A DNA stretch of 64,000 nucleotides from Branchiostoma floridae (GCF_000003815.2 NC_049997.1:5956260-6020259), one strand, 5' to 3'; counted from the first letter of the stretch, positions 21,401 through 32,110 are shown. A program made the numbers and translations. The notes: generated from the sequence alone by a model not told the origin.

Positions 21401-21584
21401 CAAATATAGAGCCTTCCACTCAGTCCTTGTCCCTCGTACAGTTTGCGATGGATGCTCTGAGTATGAAGAAACCTGCCATAATGGCGAAAATAATCAAAAG
21501 CTAATTCCAAAGGGGGCATTACCGATAAGAAGAACTACCATTTTCCCTTGTCCTAACAGCTGGTGCCAAATTTACGGCTTTTAA
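21401..21584 (+). CDS. Candidate 3'-terminal exon, unidentified (low confidence)
   Basis: A strong acceptor-like signal (TTTCCCTGTTTTTTTCCCTT then ACTACAG, ending at 21400) precedes a 60-codon open frame that starts at 21402 and stops at 21582. The peptide begins KYRAFHSVLVPRTVCDGCSE and carries C-x2-C-x6-C. A second frame is open for 33 codons after the same acceptor (NIEPSTQSLSLVQFAMDALS onward). No donor, upstream exon or family was recognised. A run of this length has a fair chance of being random, so this is a prompt for checking only. Confidence 0.2.
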
Positions 21585-21800
21585 GCTGACCTGACCCAGC
21601 TCTTACACCCCCCGTTCCAATCATTGTCCACGCGCGGGGCCGTTTCTTACAAAACGGACGCTTCCCTGACGCTAATATCTGACAAAATGACCGCACGCCG
21701 GCAAAATATGAGACAGAGTGTCCATTAGGATTTGAGGGATGACCAGAATGCAGGAGATGCTGTGGCATGACAGACGGCTGAGCTACAGAGAGGTTGACAG
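21585..21800. other. GC-rich repeat-poor patch, candidate conserved non-coding element
   Basis: Includes CATTGTCCACGCGCGGGGCC and CCGCACGCCGGCAAAATATG, notably CpG-rich for this window, and not repeated. A 129-codon minus frame spans it but looks random. Confidence 0.25.
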
Positions 21801-21884
21801 CACTCATACATTTTGACGCTGCTCGGAAGTGATCTAAAGAAGCTCCTAGGTTTGTGCCAAATGAGCGTCCTGTTTGGAGAAATC

Positions 21885-23860
21885 CTGCTATAAATATCTG
21901 CAAAGATTGTGTCTCAGTCTGATGTTGGGACGTTTTTGTCATTACCCTTCAAAGCCTAAGTCAGACATATGCTTTTGCTTGTGTGTGTTGCAATGAATTG
22001 TACTTCAATGATAGATTCTTCTTTTGTGTCCTGCTTTAACTTTAACATCAGACATACTGTGGTCAGCGCACTCATACTGACAGCAACTTTACAAATTGAA
22101 TTGGAATGAGGATATTCTTTTTTACTAGCAAAGTAGCTATTTTTTGCAAAGTATGATAAACTGTTGACCTGGCTTAAAGGTCCTATTCTCATGGCTGCAA
22201 CCCTTTCTGCAAAGCTGCAGACGCATTTGTGTTAAATGAGAGTCCTGTTCAGAGAAATCCTGCCATAAATATCTGCAAAGATTGTGTCTCAGTCTGATGT
22301 TGGGACGTTTTTGTCATTAGCCCTCAAAGCCTGAGTCAGACATATGCTTTTGCTTGACTGTGTGCTGCAATGAATTTTGATAGATTCTTCTTCTTTTGTG
22401 TCCTGCTTTAACTTTAACGTCAGACATACTGTGGTCAGGGCACTCTGTAATACTATAAGATTGGTTTATTGGTTCAGTCAGTGAACAATAAAATACATCG
22501 CAGCTACTTCTACACAGTAGAAGAGGCTGAATTGCGCATTTTAGACATTGTACTTCATACATGTGTAAAATCTATGAAAATATACAATTACAAGAAGTCT
22601 TATTATAAGAATAGAGCAAAAGGAAACAAAACAACTTGTTATACAAGGTATAAATGAAGACTGTGGAGGTGCTGTGAAATCCAACTACTGACAGCAACTT
22701 TACAAATTGAATTGTAATGAGGATATTCTCTTTTACTAGCAAAGTAGCTTTTTTTTTGCAAAGTATGATAAACTGTTGACCATGGCTTAAAGGTCCTGTT
22801 CTCATGGCTGCAACCCTTTTGGCAAAGCAGAGTCATTTGTGTTTTATGAGAGTTCTGTTTGAGGAAATCCTGAGAAAATCCTGCTATAAATTTCTGTGAA
22901 GGTAAACTCTATGATGTTGGGACATTGTTGTCATTAGCCTTAAGACCCTGTGTCTGCTTTTGCTTGTTGTAATTGTAGTGACTTGTACTTGAGATATCCA
23001 TCTTTTGTGTTCTTCTTTAACTTCATATCCTCACAAATAGTAGTTAGGGTTGATAATCCCTTATTTTTTTTAAAAATTCTGCAAGAGGAAAATGAAATGG
23101 GGAAATCTGTTGAGAATTGTCATTTGTACAAATTGAATTAACAGTTGACCAGGATTTGAAATCTTGTTCTTAAGGCTGCAAATCTTTCCAGCAAAGCAAA
23201 GCAAAGTCATTTGTTAAATGAGAGCTCTGTTGGGGGAAATCCTGCTATAAATTTTTGTGAAGGTTAAGTCATTGATGTTGGCCCATTGTTGTCATTAGCC
23301 TTAAGACCCTGTGTTTGACATATGCTTCTGATAAATTCTAGTGATTTGTACTTGAGATATCCATCTTTGTGTTTTTCTTTAACCTTACATCCTCACACAC
23401 TGCAGTTAGGGTTGATAATTCCTCATTTCTTAGGAACTTTGCAATTAAAAATGAAAATCTCTTAAGGATAACGTTACCTCTTCTTGAGAAGAAGAGTAAA
23501 CAGTGGACCAATTGGCTTAAAGCTTCAGTTTGTATGGTGGCAACTCTTTAGAGCAAAGCAGAGTGTGTTAAATGAGAGTCCTGCATTGTGAGAAATCCTG
23601 CTATAGATTTCTCTGAAGGTTTGGTCTGTGATGTTTGGTCAATTTTACCATTACCCTAGCTGCCCTAAGTCTGACACATGCTTTTGTCTGACTGTGTGTT
23701 GTAGGAACATGTACTTTAGATATCCCTCTCGTTTATTATTCTTTTAGGTTGTGTGTTATGTGACACTGATTTCTAGAGATGGTATTTATTATCACTCCAA
23801 ACTTTGCACATAGAAATGAGAATGGGAAATTGCCTCGGAAGTGCCTGTAGCTCTTTTTCC
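21885..23860. repeat. Five tandem copies, about 360-bp unit
   Basis: The anchor GATGTTGGGACGTTTTTGTC and its variants recur at about 21922, 22297, 22913, 23274 and 23629. Each is followed by AGTCAGACATATGCTTTTGC-, TTCTTTTGTGTCCTGC- and AATGAGAGTCCTG-type segments. Spacing is about 375, 616, 361 and 355 bp. The 616 interval is explained by a 240-bp insertion. Copies degrade progressively to the right. Confidence 0.9.
22447..22683 (-). mobile_element. Insertion within one copy of the array, probable retroposon 3' end
   Basis: Copy 1 reads GCACTCATACTGACAGCAAC. In copy 2 about 240 bp separate GCACTC from CTACTGACAGCAACTTTAC. On the minus strand the inserted piece ends in TTCACTGACTGAACCAATAA then ACCAATCTTATAG, resembling a LINE/SINE 3' end. 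No clear target duplication was found. Confidence 0.55.
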
Positions 23861-24289
23861 TTTTTAAAACTTGATAGAAACTGTCTTGCCTACATAATAA
23901 TCTAAAAAGATGTAATAAAAACAAAACTTTTCCTTCAATCTATCTTCTGCAGGGCAGAGTTCTGGAGTCAGTCCTGAGATCTCACTCTGAAGAACAGCTT
24001 TGCAAGGTACGCTGTTTATTTGTTGGATTGTATAAGAGGAATAGTAATACAATGTTTAATGTGATTTCATGAAACTATTGTACATAACTTATGTCACTAT
24101 CGTAAGTCATAGTAACAAACTAAAAGCTTTCAAAATTTCCTAATGGAATATTCCTTACACAGAATATCTCTTTTAGTTCCTAAGATGTTTTATGTTAAGA
24201 TCATATAAACTAAGCTTTTCAATCCATCACAACACTAGACTTGATTTTGCAGTGAGATTAAATTTCACATCATGTTTATTTTAATTTTA

Positions 24290-24560
24290 TTCACATTCAT
24301 TTTTTGAGCATGGGAAAAGAAGCTCACAATGAGCTTATGGGGTCTTCTGCTCTGTATATTACATACAATGACAATCAAAAGTAGCAAAATTGAGATTATA
24401 GCAAAATGTATAACTTAAGATGACATGAACATAAACTAAGTCATTTTGCAACATAAGAATAACAAGAATACTAACAACAAATACGGGCTAGAGTGCATAC
24501 AAGGCTGGCATTACCAATCAAATCAGATTATTAAGTAAATTATGTTTTGCAACGTTGATT
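24290..24560 (-). mobile_element. Possible LINE 3' end
   Basis: On the minus strand CCCCATAAGCTCATTGTGAG, CTTCTTTTCCCATGCTC and an A-rich AATGAATGTGAATAAAAT end look like a non-LTR 3' UTR. No coding remnant is attached. Confidence 0.35.
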
Positions 24561-24689
24561 CAAGCACGCATGTATAAAATCGTCTACGCTGCAAACATTT
24601 TATTACCCCCAATGTTGTTCAGCAGACTGCTGTGATGGCAGTCCTGCCCTGCTGATGAATTAAAAACTGAACCAGATTGCTCCAGAATG

Positions 24690-25020
24690 GGGTTAAGTCG
24701 TGGGTTTTTGCCATTAAGAACCCGCATTACAGTTTGATTTACTCTAACCCTCTCCCCACCTCAATGTAGCGGAGGGGAGGTTTTAAACTAGGAACACTAT
24801 TGCACCGCCATAAAAGTATATTAACACCCAGCCTTGTGGTCATTACGGCAAACTAACCTGTCGTTATTCGGAAAATTATTGACGATTTTGAGGGCCGTCG
24901 ATGTCCCGGAGTCCGTTAAGGTGTCAGATTTTGGTGCTGTTAACGAGATTATGTCGCCTATGGTGGCGTGAACTTGCCCAAAAATGTTGTTACTGCACTG
25001 GAAAAGACAATTGGAAGGAT
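24690..25020. other. Repeat-poor GC-richer segment, candidate conserved non-coding element
   Basis: Non-repeated sequence with CTAACCCTCTCCCCACCTCA, GGGCCGTCGATGTCCCGGAG and GTCGCCTATGGTGGCGTGAA. Composition contrasts with its AT-rich flanks. No splice-framed open reading frame. Confidence 0.25.
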
Positions 25021-25224
25021 GGGGTTATTAGTATTTATGTTTAAATCTCTGCAAATCCTGTCAAAAAGGCGAAGTAATCTGCATTTATGGCCTGTATGAT
25101 GGAAGTGTTATAGGGGGGGAGTGAGGAATGGTCTTGTTCTCGAGGGAAATTGTTCATTTTATGGCTGAGGATGTGAAAGGTATGCCTACAGCTAAATGTG
25201 TGCAAATATTAGGACACGTCATAC

Positions 25225-25590
25225 CACTTCTACTACTACGTACTACTACTACTACTACTGCTACTACTACTAACAGTAACTACTTCTACAGTCTATCTAT
25301 TTTCTAATATGCGTTTATCATACTGGGCCATATTGAAAATTTGAAAAATTTTCTCTAAACTGAATAGGCCACCCAGGCGTTTGAAAACAAACAAACAAGC
25401 AAACAAACAAACAAACAAACAAACAGTCATATCTGATGCAGAAGCTGGTGTATTACAAATACAGAGTGTGAGAATCTGATACGAATACAGAAACAGTCCA
25501 GGTTGTGTGATGCTGTTTCTTTGTTCATACATTCTAGCAATCTTATCAGCGCGTTTATCTCATTTGTTTGTTTGTTTGTTTGTTTGTCTC
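25225..25590. repeat. Microsatellites: (TAC)n, (AAAC)n and (TTTG)n
   Basis: TACTAC repeats at about 25231-25271, AAAC repeats at about 25385-25424 and TTTG repeats at about 25565-25588. A minus frame across them is low-complexity. Confidence 0.95.
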
Positions 25591-25779
25591 ATTAGACAAG
25601 ATCCCATCAAGAGTTTGCACATTATTATCACTCAAAACACTATATGACTCTCATTCAAACAGCTGGAGGCAAATTCCCAGTACAATGAATCAGTAAATAG
25701 CGCCTGTCACAACCAGTGGAAGACTAGCTCTCCAGTAACCTAAAACTGGCTTTTTGTCCTTTTCACTATAAAATTATAG

Positions 25780-26010
25780 GTACAAATGGGTAGGGTTTGA
25801 TGTACTGACTACAGGACGCAGATTGAACATAACTCCGGAAGATTATGTTGATTGGCCGACTACATACAGATGTGGCTCCATCTGTTAGGCGCAAATTACT
25901 CCCTGCGGTGCAATTTTTCCCGGAATTTGTCTTCCTAAATAAGTCCAGACTTCAGCAAGTTCCAGGAACTTCATTATGAACATGGGAAACTTAAGCTTAA
26001 CTCACACAAC
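25780..26010. other. Repeat-poor segment, candidate conserved non-coding element
   Basis: GATTGGCCGACTACATACAG, GGCTCCATCTGTTAGGCGCA and CCCTGCGGTGCAATTTTTCC are not repeated in the window. Function unknown. Confidence 0.22.
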
Positions 26011-26227
26011 AGAATACCAGCCTGGGAAAGGCAGAGCATCTCATGCAATGAGTTTGATACGTCAACAGGCTTTTAGCTAGGATTTTATTATAGGGAGTCC
26101 AAATTTATTCAATGTTGAGTTGCGGTAAGTGACTATTGCAGGGGGTTCCCGGGCCATCCACCTTCCATGGTGCAGAGTTTTTGATGATTTAAGTTAAAAT
26201 ACTGCATTCTAAGGTATCATAGGATGC

Positions 26228-26365
26228 TCTGCAAGAAGAGGTTGGTGGGAAAAATCGTGATGTTTTCCTTTCATATTTTTTTTTTCGTCTGTGGGAAGGC
26301 CAGTCGAAAAAAAAAATATGAAAGGAAAACATCACAATTTTTCCAACCAACCTCTGCTTGGAGAG
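26228..26365. mobile_element. Near-perfect foldback (about 57-bp arms, 17-bp loop)
   Basis: The left arm, CTCTGCAAGAAGAGGTTGGT to CCTTTCATATTTTTTTTTTC, pairs with the right arm (GAAAAAAAAAATATGAAAGG, AAAACATCACAATTTTTCC and CCAACCTCTGCTTGGAGAG). The loop is about GTCTGTGGGAAGGCCAGT. It could be a small palindromic MITE or an inverted duplication. It lies directly left of the hAT element. Confidence 0.85.
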
Positions 26366-26377
26366 TAATCATAAGAG

Positions 26378-26735
26378 CAGGGGTCTAGCCAGCATCCGTT
26401 TTTCCGTCAATTGACGGAAATTTCCTGCGTCTGAAGGAAAAATTTTAAAACCAATCCGTCAACCTTGACGGACAAAAATTCTTGGTGGAAGCTACAAGCG
26501 GCTTGGGTACGCCGTCCACGGCCGTAAAAGCCACACACTGTTTGTTTTGCTATTGTTTATATATATATATATAATATGATTGTTGACAATGTGTGTCGGC
26601 GCCCTTTCGCATACGCTAATCTCATTAAAACCCGTTTTTCAAGGTCACAGTTCAGTCCTTCTAATTAATTTTCGCGGTTTTCGCGACGATTGTAATTAGC
26701 TGACGGAAAAAAATTTCGAGCTGGCTAAAGCCCTG
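26378..26735. mobile_element. Non-autonomous hAT element, perfect 8-bp target duplication
   Basis: Termini CAGGGGTCTAGCCAGC and (reverse complement) CAGGGCTTTAGCCAGC are flanked by CATAAGAG on both sides (26370-26377 and 26736-26743). The interior carries TCCGTCAATTGACGGAAATT, ACGGCCGTAAAAGCCACACA and an (AT)n run absent from its relative at 58579-58932. No transposase frame. Confidence 0.95.
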
Positions 26736-26944
26736 CATAAGAGGCAGAAATATATGTACAGAGGTCACAGTAGAAGACTATGACCACAGATGACCTGGTA
26801 GGATCCCTGGTCAATCAGAATTTCATGCTTTCAGAGGATTTTCTCCCCAGTGTTAGGACGTCCAGTGTGTCAGATTTCTTGTTATTCTAAGAAAAGCGTG
26901 TCCAGATGACGCCTTGATGCGTGCCTGACTAAAAGCCTGTGTAC

Positions 26945-27265
26945 ATCGATGAAGGTTAGACATCTAGGTAATGATAATACATGTAACGCTGGTTCACCTT
27001 TATCCGAGGGTAACCTATATTCGTTGTTTGTAAGAAAAAACGTATTTAGGGATATGAAGTCGACAGACGGTGGTTTCAAATCAGAACATTTTGAAAATAC
27101 TGCAAATTTGAAACCACTGTTCGCAGACTTAATACTTCTAAGTGTGCTGTTTTTAAAGACAACGGATAAAGTTCACCCCACGGATAAAGGTGAACTAGCG
27201 TTATATGCCAAATAGCAGTTACTCAAGCAATGACTACTAAACCATAACCAGTTGCATTGAGTAAC
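26945..27265. mobile_element. Family D copy carrying a nested MITE
   Basis: GATGAAGGTTAGACATCTAG-GTAATGATAATACATG (left) and GCCAAATAGCAGTTACTCAA (right) are consecutive parts of family D in other copies (compare 32757-32840). They are separated here by the TA-flanked MITE at 26986-27201. Confidence 0.7.
26986..27201. mobile_element. TA-flanked MITE, family 2, copy 1
   Basis: Inverted ends ACGCTGGTTCACCTTTATCC and (reverse complement) ACGCTAGTTCACCTTTATCC are flanked by TA at 26984-26985 and 27202-27203. The interior contains GTCGACAGACGGTGGTTTCA. Shared with 50864-51077 and 56751-56924. Tc1/mariner-type by TA target; non-coding. Confidence 0.9.
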
Positions 27266-27389
27266 TGCTATTTGGCCAATGAGTTTGATATGATTTTCAA
27301 ATCATCTTTTAACTAGAAAAAAAAACATTTTCTTCCGAGTAAATACAGCATATTTCAGCCATACCCTTTCCCATGCAACATTGAGATGT

Positions 27390-29250
27390 TTACTTACCTT
27401 AAAGTCAACAACCAACCAGAGAAGACATTCTAACACAGAGAGAAGAAACAATCTGATCTTGTTTCCAAAGATGTGTTATCCTCCCATAAACCAAGAGAAG
27501 TGTTATCAACCTTTTAGTCAACAGATAAGACAGACATTCTAACACAGAGAGAGGAAATAGATCTGATCTCCAAAGATGTGTTATCCTAGCTCCCCTTAAC
27601 TGACACAATTGTATAACCGATGTTATCCGCTCTAAAGTCAACAGCCCACTAGATAAGACAGTCTAACTCTGAGAGAAGATCTGATCTTGTTTTTCTCATT
27701 TCTGAAGATATGTTATTCTCCCATAAACTGACAAAAGTGTAACCAATGTTATCAACCTTTTAGTCAACAGATAAGACAGACAATCTAACACAGAGAGAGG
27801 AAAAAATCTGATCTAACTTGTTTCCAAAGATGTGTTATCCTCCCATAAACCAAGAGAAGTGTTATCAACCTTTTAGTCAACAGATAAGACAGACAATCTA
27901 ACACAGAGAGAGGAAAAAATCTGATCTAACTTGTTTCCAAAGATGTGTTATCCTCCCATAAACCAAGAGAAGTGTTATCAACCTTTTAGTCAACAGATAA
28001 GACAGACATTATAACACAGAGAGAGAAAACAGATCTGATCTTCTTTCCAAAGATGTGTTATTCTCCCGTGAACCGACACGATTGTATAACTGATGTTATC
28101 CGCTCTGAAGTCAACAGCCCACTAGATAAGACATTCTGACTCTGAGAGAAGAAACAATCTGACTTGTTTATCTTCTTTCCAAAGATGTGTTATCCTCCTG
28201 TGAACTGACACAATTGTATAACCAATGTTATCCGCTCTAAAGTCAAGAGCCCACTAGATAAGACAGTCTAACTCTGAGAGAAGATCTGATCTTGTTTTTC
28301 TCATTTCTGAAGATATGTTATTCTCCCATAAACTGACAAAAGTGTAACCAATGTTATCAACCTTTTAGTCAACAGATAAGACAGACAATCTAACACAGAG
28401 AGAGGAAAAAATCTGATCTAACTTGTTTCCAAAGATGTGTTATCCTCCCATAAACCAAGAGAAGTGTTATCAACCTTTTAGTCAACAGATAAGACAGACA
28501 ATCTAACACAGAGAGAGGAAAAAATCTGATCTAACTTGTTTCCAAAGATGTGTTATCCTCCCATAAACCAAGAGAAGTGTTATCAACCTTTTAGTCAACA
28601 GATAAGACAGACATTCTAACACAGAGAGAGGAAACAGATCTTTCCAAAGATGTGTGAACCGACACGATTGTATAACTGATGTTATCCGCTCTAAAGTCAA
28701 CAGCCCACTAGATAAGACATTCTGACTCTGAGAGAAGAAACAATCTGATCTTGTTTATTTTCTTTCCAAAGATGTGTTATCCTCCCGTGAACTGACACGA
28801 TTGTATAACCGATGTTGTCCGCTCTGAAGTCAACAGCCCACTAGATAAGACATTCTGCCTCTGAGAGAAGAAACAATCTGATCTTGTTTATTTTCTTTCC
28901 AAAGATGTGTTATCCTTCCATGAACCGACAAAAGTGTAAGCGATGTTATCAACTTTTTAGTCAACAAATAAGACAGACATTCTAACACAGACTGAGAGAG
29001 GAAACAGATCTGATCTTCTTTCCAAAGATGTGTTATCCTCCCGTGAACTGACACGATTGTATAACTGATGTTATCTGCTCTGAAGTCAACAGCCCACTAG
29101 ATAAGACAGTCTAACTCTGAGAGAAGAAACAATCTGATCTTGTTTATTTTCTTTCCAAAGATGTGCTATCCGCCCATGAACCAACACGATTGTATAACCG
29201 ATGTTACCCACCCTAAAGTCAACTACTCACCATGCAGATAAGATGTTCTG
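27390..29250. repeat. Satellite-like array: 16 monomers of about 120 bp with a 605-bp higher-order repeat
   Basis: GTCAAC(A/C) anchors each monomer, 16 in all, from about 27402 to 29216. Type A monomers carry TTATCAACCTTTTAGTCAAC-AGATAAGACAGAC. Type B carry TTATCCGCTCTAAAGTCAAC-AGCCCACTAGATAAGAC. The order is mixed, A, B, A, A, A, B, B, A, A, A, B, B, A, B, B. The five-monomer block B-A-A-A-B starting near 27629 is duplicated near 28234. This includes an otherwise unique B variant with CTGATCTTGTTTTTCTCATT. Minus frames such as 27405-27641 are by-products. Confidence 0.95.
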
Positions 29251-29254
29251 CCAT

Positions 29255-29520
29255 GCAGGCAGTGGAAACAGATGGGTTTGCTCACTGCGTTACCGCCGGT
29301 GCGAGTCCATCATTTACGTGATAATTCCTCCCATTAGGATCGTAACTATCACAAATGGAGGTGGCGATGTGTTTACAGAGCGCTTAGTGATGGTTTTCGG
29401 GAATTTAAAGCAGGTATTAATGTAGGGGCAGCGGCCTCGGTCCCACAGGGGCTGTAAATGCAATGGTAGGAGCATGAGTCAGCTGGGCCGCTTTCTACGG
29501 GAAATTAATTTGAAAAGTGT
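29255..29520. other. Repeat-poor GC-richer segment, candidate conserved non-coding element
   Basis: GCGTTACCGCCGGTGCGAGT, GGCGATGTGTTTACAGAGCG and GGGGCAGCGGCCTCGGTCCC are unique within the window and abut the satellite-like array. The 74-codon plus frame (29201-29425) has no recognised family. Confidence 0.25.
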
Positions 29521-30006
29521 TTTACTCTTGTGCCAGGAAATTGATATGTTGTTTGTAAATATGCTTTTTAGTTTTGTTTTTATTTTGATGATTTGAAATT
29601 TCTATGATAATGTTATTCAAAGCATGCGTCATGTTTGTTAAGATATTGTTGATCATTTTAAGCTTCTTTTGCTGGCAAATAAATTTGCAAAGTCTTGTAT
29701 TCTTCTGCTTTGAAATCTATATCTTTTCAGTGTTTTTATTGTTGCTGTGATGCAAAAATTATTTCTTTAGAAATTGTAAATTGCACCAATCCAGATGGCC
29801 TTTCTAGGAGTGATCCAGGTTCTCCCATTTTCTAACTAGTAGGAACCAAAAGTCTCATCTGTGAGGTTGATACTAGTTGAGCTACAGGGATATCCCTATT
29901 TGCTTGATATTACTGTACAAATAGAGAGTCTTCTTTCTTCAATATGTAGTGTGCAGCAACTGTTCAGATGATGGTTATATATTCATGAATATCATGAATA
30001 TGTGTC
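29521..30006. other. No recognised feature
   Basis: AT-rich sequence; nothing repeated or protein-like noted. Confidence 0.35.
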
Positions 30007-30042
30007 GGGAGTTGTTACATCTGATCAGATGTAACAACTCCC
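30007..30042. repeat. Perfect 36-bp palindrome, no spacer
   Basis: The half-site GGGAGTTGTTACATCTGA is followed at once by its exact reverse complement, centred on TGATCA (30022-30027). It could be a palindromic protein-binding site, a cruciform-forming sequence or the remnant of a foldback insertion. A further GTAACAAC copy lies just to the right. Confidence 0.95.
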
Positions 30043-30535
30043 ATGTAACAACCCCCACAATGCTGAAATAGGTAAATATGTAAAAGACTGCTTTGTCATA
30101 AGAAAACCCATAATTAGCCCCACTCGATTGTAATACAATATCAATGATTTAGGCTAGCTCTTAGTCTTCTACAAATTAGGATGTCAATTTTCATTCTATA
30201 TTCATAATCTGCATATCTACTATGTTTAATACTTGTTTTTGTATTTAGGATGATAAGTCTGTTTTTTCTTTTTTCTTTGCCATACATTGTACCATGTACG
30301 ATCGTTGCGCAGTTAAGTTCTACTAGTATATGTTATTGAAAAATATGGTGCTGACCTCAGTGCTGAAATGACGGTTGCTTTACTATCAATTTAAAGAGTT
30401 CCTACACATGTGCTTACATTTTTTAATACTAGTTGAGATTTACCACACCAGTGGAATGCTTGACATAGCAAGTGATAACCACCTTTACAAGATGTCAACA
30501 CCCATACAAAGTTGCAATGTTTGCTGTTCTGGACA
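30043..30535. other. No recognised feature
   Basis: AT-rich, no repeat or coding signal identified. Confidence 0.35.
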
Positions 30536-30539
30536 TTGC

Positions 30540-31395
30540 CAAGTGAATGTCTCAATCCGGCAAGCACATGCCCAACCTCACTATTCCGATCGAGCAAGTA
30601 AGAGTTTTTCCATTGGTGAGATTTTTGTATACAATGTACTTGTTATTTTCACAGTCATGGCAACAAGCATTGGGCAATACAGAAAAACAGAGCCAACAGT
30701 GAAAAGCTTTCCATCTCTAGAAGTGAAAATACGTTTAGAAAAATCTAGTTTCTGGGCAAGTGAAAATTTTGTTTGGGGAAGTAAATTTCTGATTATATAT
30801 GGTTTGTAGACAACTTGTCCAACCCTTCAAGTTCAACACCAGGGCCACATTTTCCCTGTAATACTGACTTTTCAAAATCATACATTCATCACATTATCCT
30901 CAATCACTTACTGTAATTATTTGGAAGGCTTTACTTTGCTCAAAGGTAGATGACTCACACAGTCTATTGTTGCAGGTGGAGGGAGATGGCTGAAATTTGC
31001 TGTATTTGCTCACAAGCAAATGTCGGCCTTTCTAGTGCACTTGCTATTTTCATAGTAATGGCATCAAGCACTGGGCAACACAGAGCCCATAGTAAAAAAA
31101 GTTCCATTGCCAAAGTGAAAATACAGAGACAGAATTAAATTATTTAGAATTTGGGGAAGTGAAAAGTTGGTTAAACTTTGTGCATTAGTAGATTTTGTTT
31201 GACATTGTACATTTTTGTGTACTTGCCCAATAGTGAATTTTAGAAACCCTGTCCAACCTTACAAGTTCAACACCAGTGCAACATTTTTCCTGTGATGCTG
31301 ACTTTTTCAAATCATACATGCATCCCGTTACCCTCAATCACCCACTGTAATTATCTGGAAGGCTTTACTTTGTTCAGAGGCGAACGGCTCACACT
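30540..31395. repeat. Tandem duplication, about 430-bp unit, two copies
   Basis: CTTGTTATTTTCACAGTCAT, GGCAACAAGCATTGGGCAAT and AAGTTCAACACCAGGGCCAC (copy 1, about 30640-30960) match CTTGCTATTTTCATAGTAAT, GGCATCAAGCACTGGGCAAC and AAGTTCAACACCAGTGCAAC (copy 2, about 31040-31395). Both copies end in GGCTCACAC/GACTCACAC. The 144-codon frame over copy 1 is not kept open in copy 2, which argues against coding. Confidence 0.85.
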
Positions 31396-31640
31396 TGGGA
31401 CCCTCCTCTTTCTTTGTAAATTGATTTACGGCATCCCGTAATTGACTAAAGGAAAAATCAATCAAGGCCTTCCTTAGGTTTGGAATCTCTCGCACGAGAT
31501 TAAGCCATAATTTTGGAATCAGTGGAATTGAAATTGATTACTTGATCCAATTAAGCCGGACGTATGAGAAGGTAAACCTTTCAATTAGTCTTCCTGTACA
31601 TACTCAGAAACGTTTCTTACTGTGGTAAGAGAAAAGAGGA
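31396..31640. promoter_or_regulatory. Repeat-poor segment rich in ATCAAT/TTAAT motifs, candidate conserved element
   Basis: GTAAATTGATTTACGGCATC, AAAAATCAATCAAGGCC, CGCACGAGATTAAGCCATAA and ATTGATTACTTGATCCAATT are dense in homeodomain-like cores, and the segment occurs only once here. Enhancer function is speculative. Confidence 0.28.
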
Positions 31641-31890
31641 TGGAGAGAGTATATTGAGATATTTCTAGATACATTTTTTGCATTTGAAAGCATTTTGTGT
31701 AATATGTGTTTTGCTGTCACTTGTCATTTCTGTGAAACTTTTAGAGACTTTGATTATGTAACTCATGTTCATGTCTTTCAAGACTATAAGTTAAATATTG
31801 TTATGGATAGATTGATTGGGACTTACCACAATTTTAAGTGTTAGTTAGTTAAAGTTAGGTCTATCCATAATGTTATTCACCTGAATGCAG
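31641..31890. other. No recognised feature
   Basis: AT-rich. A GTTAGTTAGTTAAAG run near 31841 is the only local pattern. Confidence 0.3.
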
Positions 31891-31892
31891 AT

Positions 31893-32110
31893 AGGACGTA
31901 AAATGGATGTCTGGGGAGAGCCATACACAAGGCACGTTAAAGAACCCCCACACCTGCGATGGTGCGGTGTGCGATGGTGCAGAATCCTTCTGTCTAGAAT
32001 TGGTGATTCTCTACAAATCACCCGGACTCCAGGAAGAATAGTGACATATCAGTCACTAATGGAGATCTGTATTACCAAACCAAACCAAACCACCACACTT
32101 ATCGGAAAGA
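31893..32110 (+). mobile_element. SINE 3' body fragment
   Basis: GGCACGTTAAAGAACCCCCA matches the tail segment of the SINE at 17655. It is followed by a duplicated GCGATGGTGCGGTGTGCGAT and ends in (CCAAA)n. No tRNA-like head. Confidence 0.5.

Noticed and set aside
21553-21942. 129-codon minus-strand gene
   Set aside because: No domain, no splice framing, and its start lies inside the tandem array.
26986-27201. piggyBac-type MITE with TTAA target (suggested by ATTAA flanks of the 56.7-kb copy)
   Set aside because: The other two copies have only TA in common, and the empty-site comparison is fully explained by a TA duplication.
27390-29250. CRISPR array
   Set aside because: Repeats are about 120-bp monomers with no short repeat/unique spacer alternation, no cas genes, and the genome is eukaryotic.
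30375-30809. 144-codon plus-strand gene
   Set aside because: The frame is not preserved in the paralogous tandem copy at 31040-31395.
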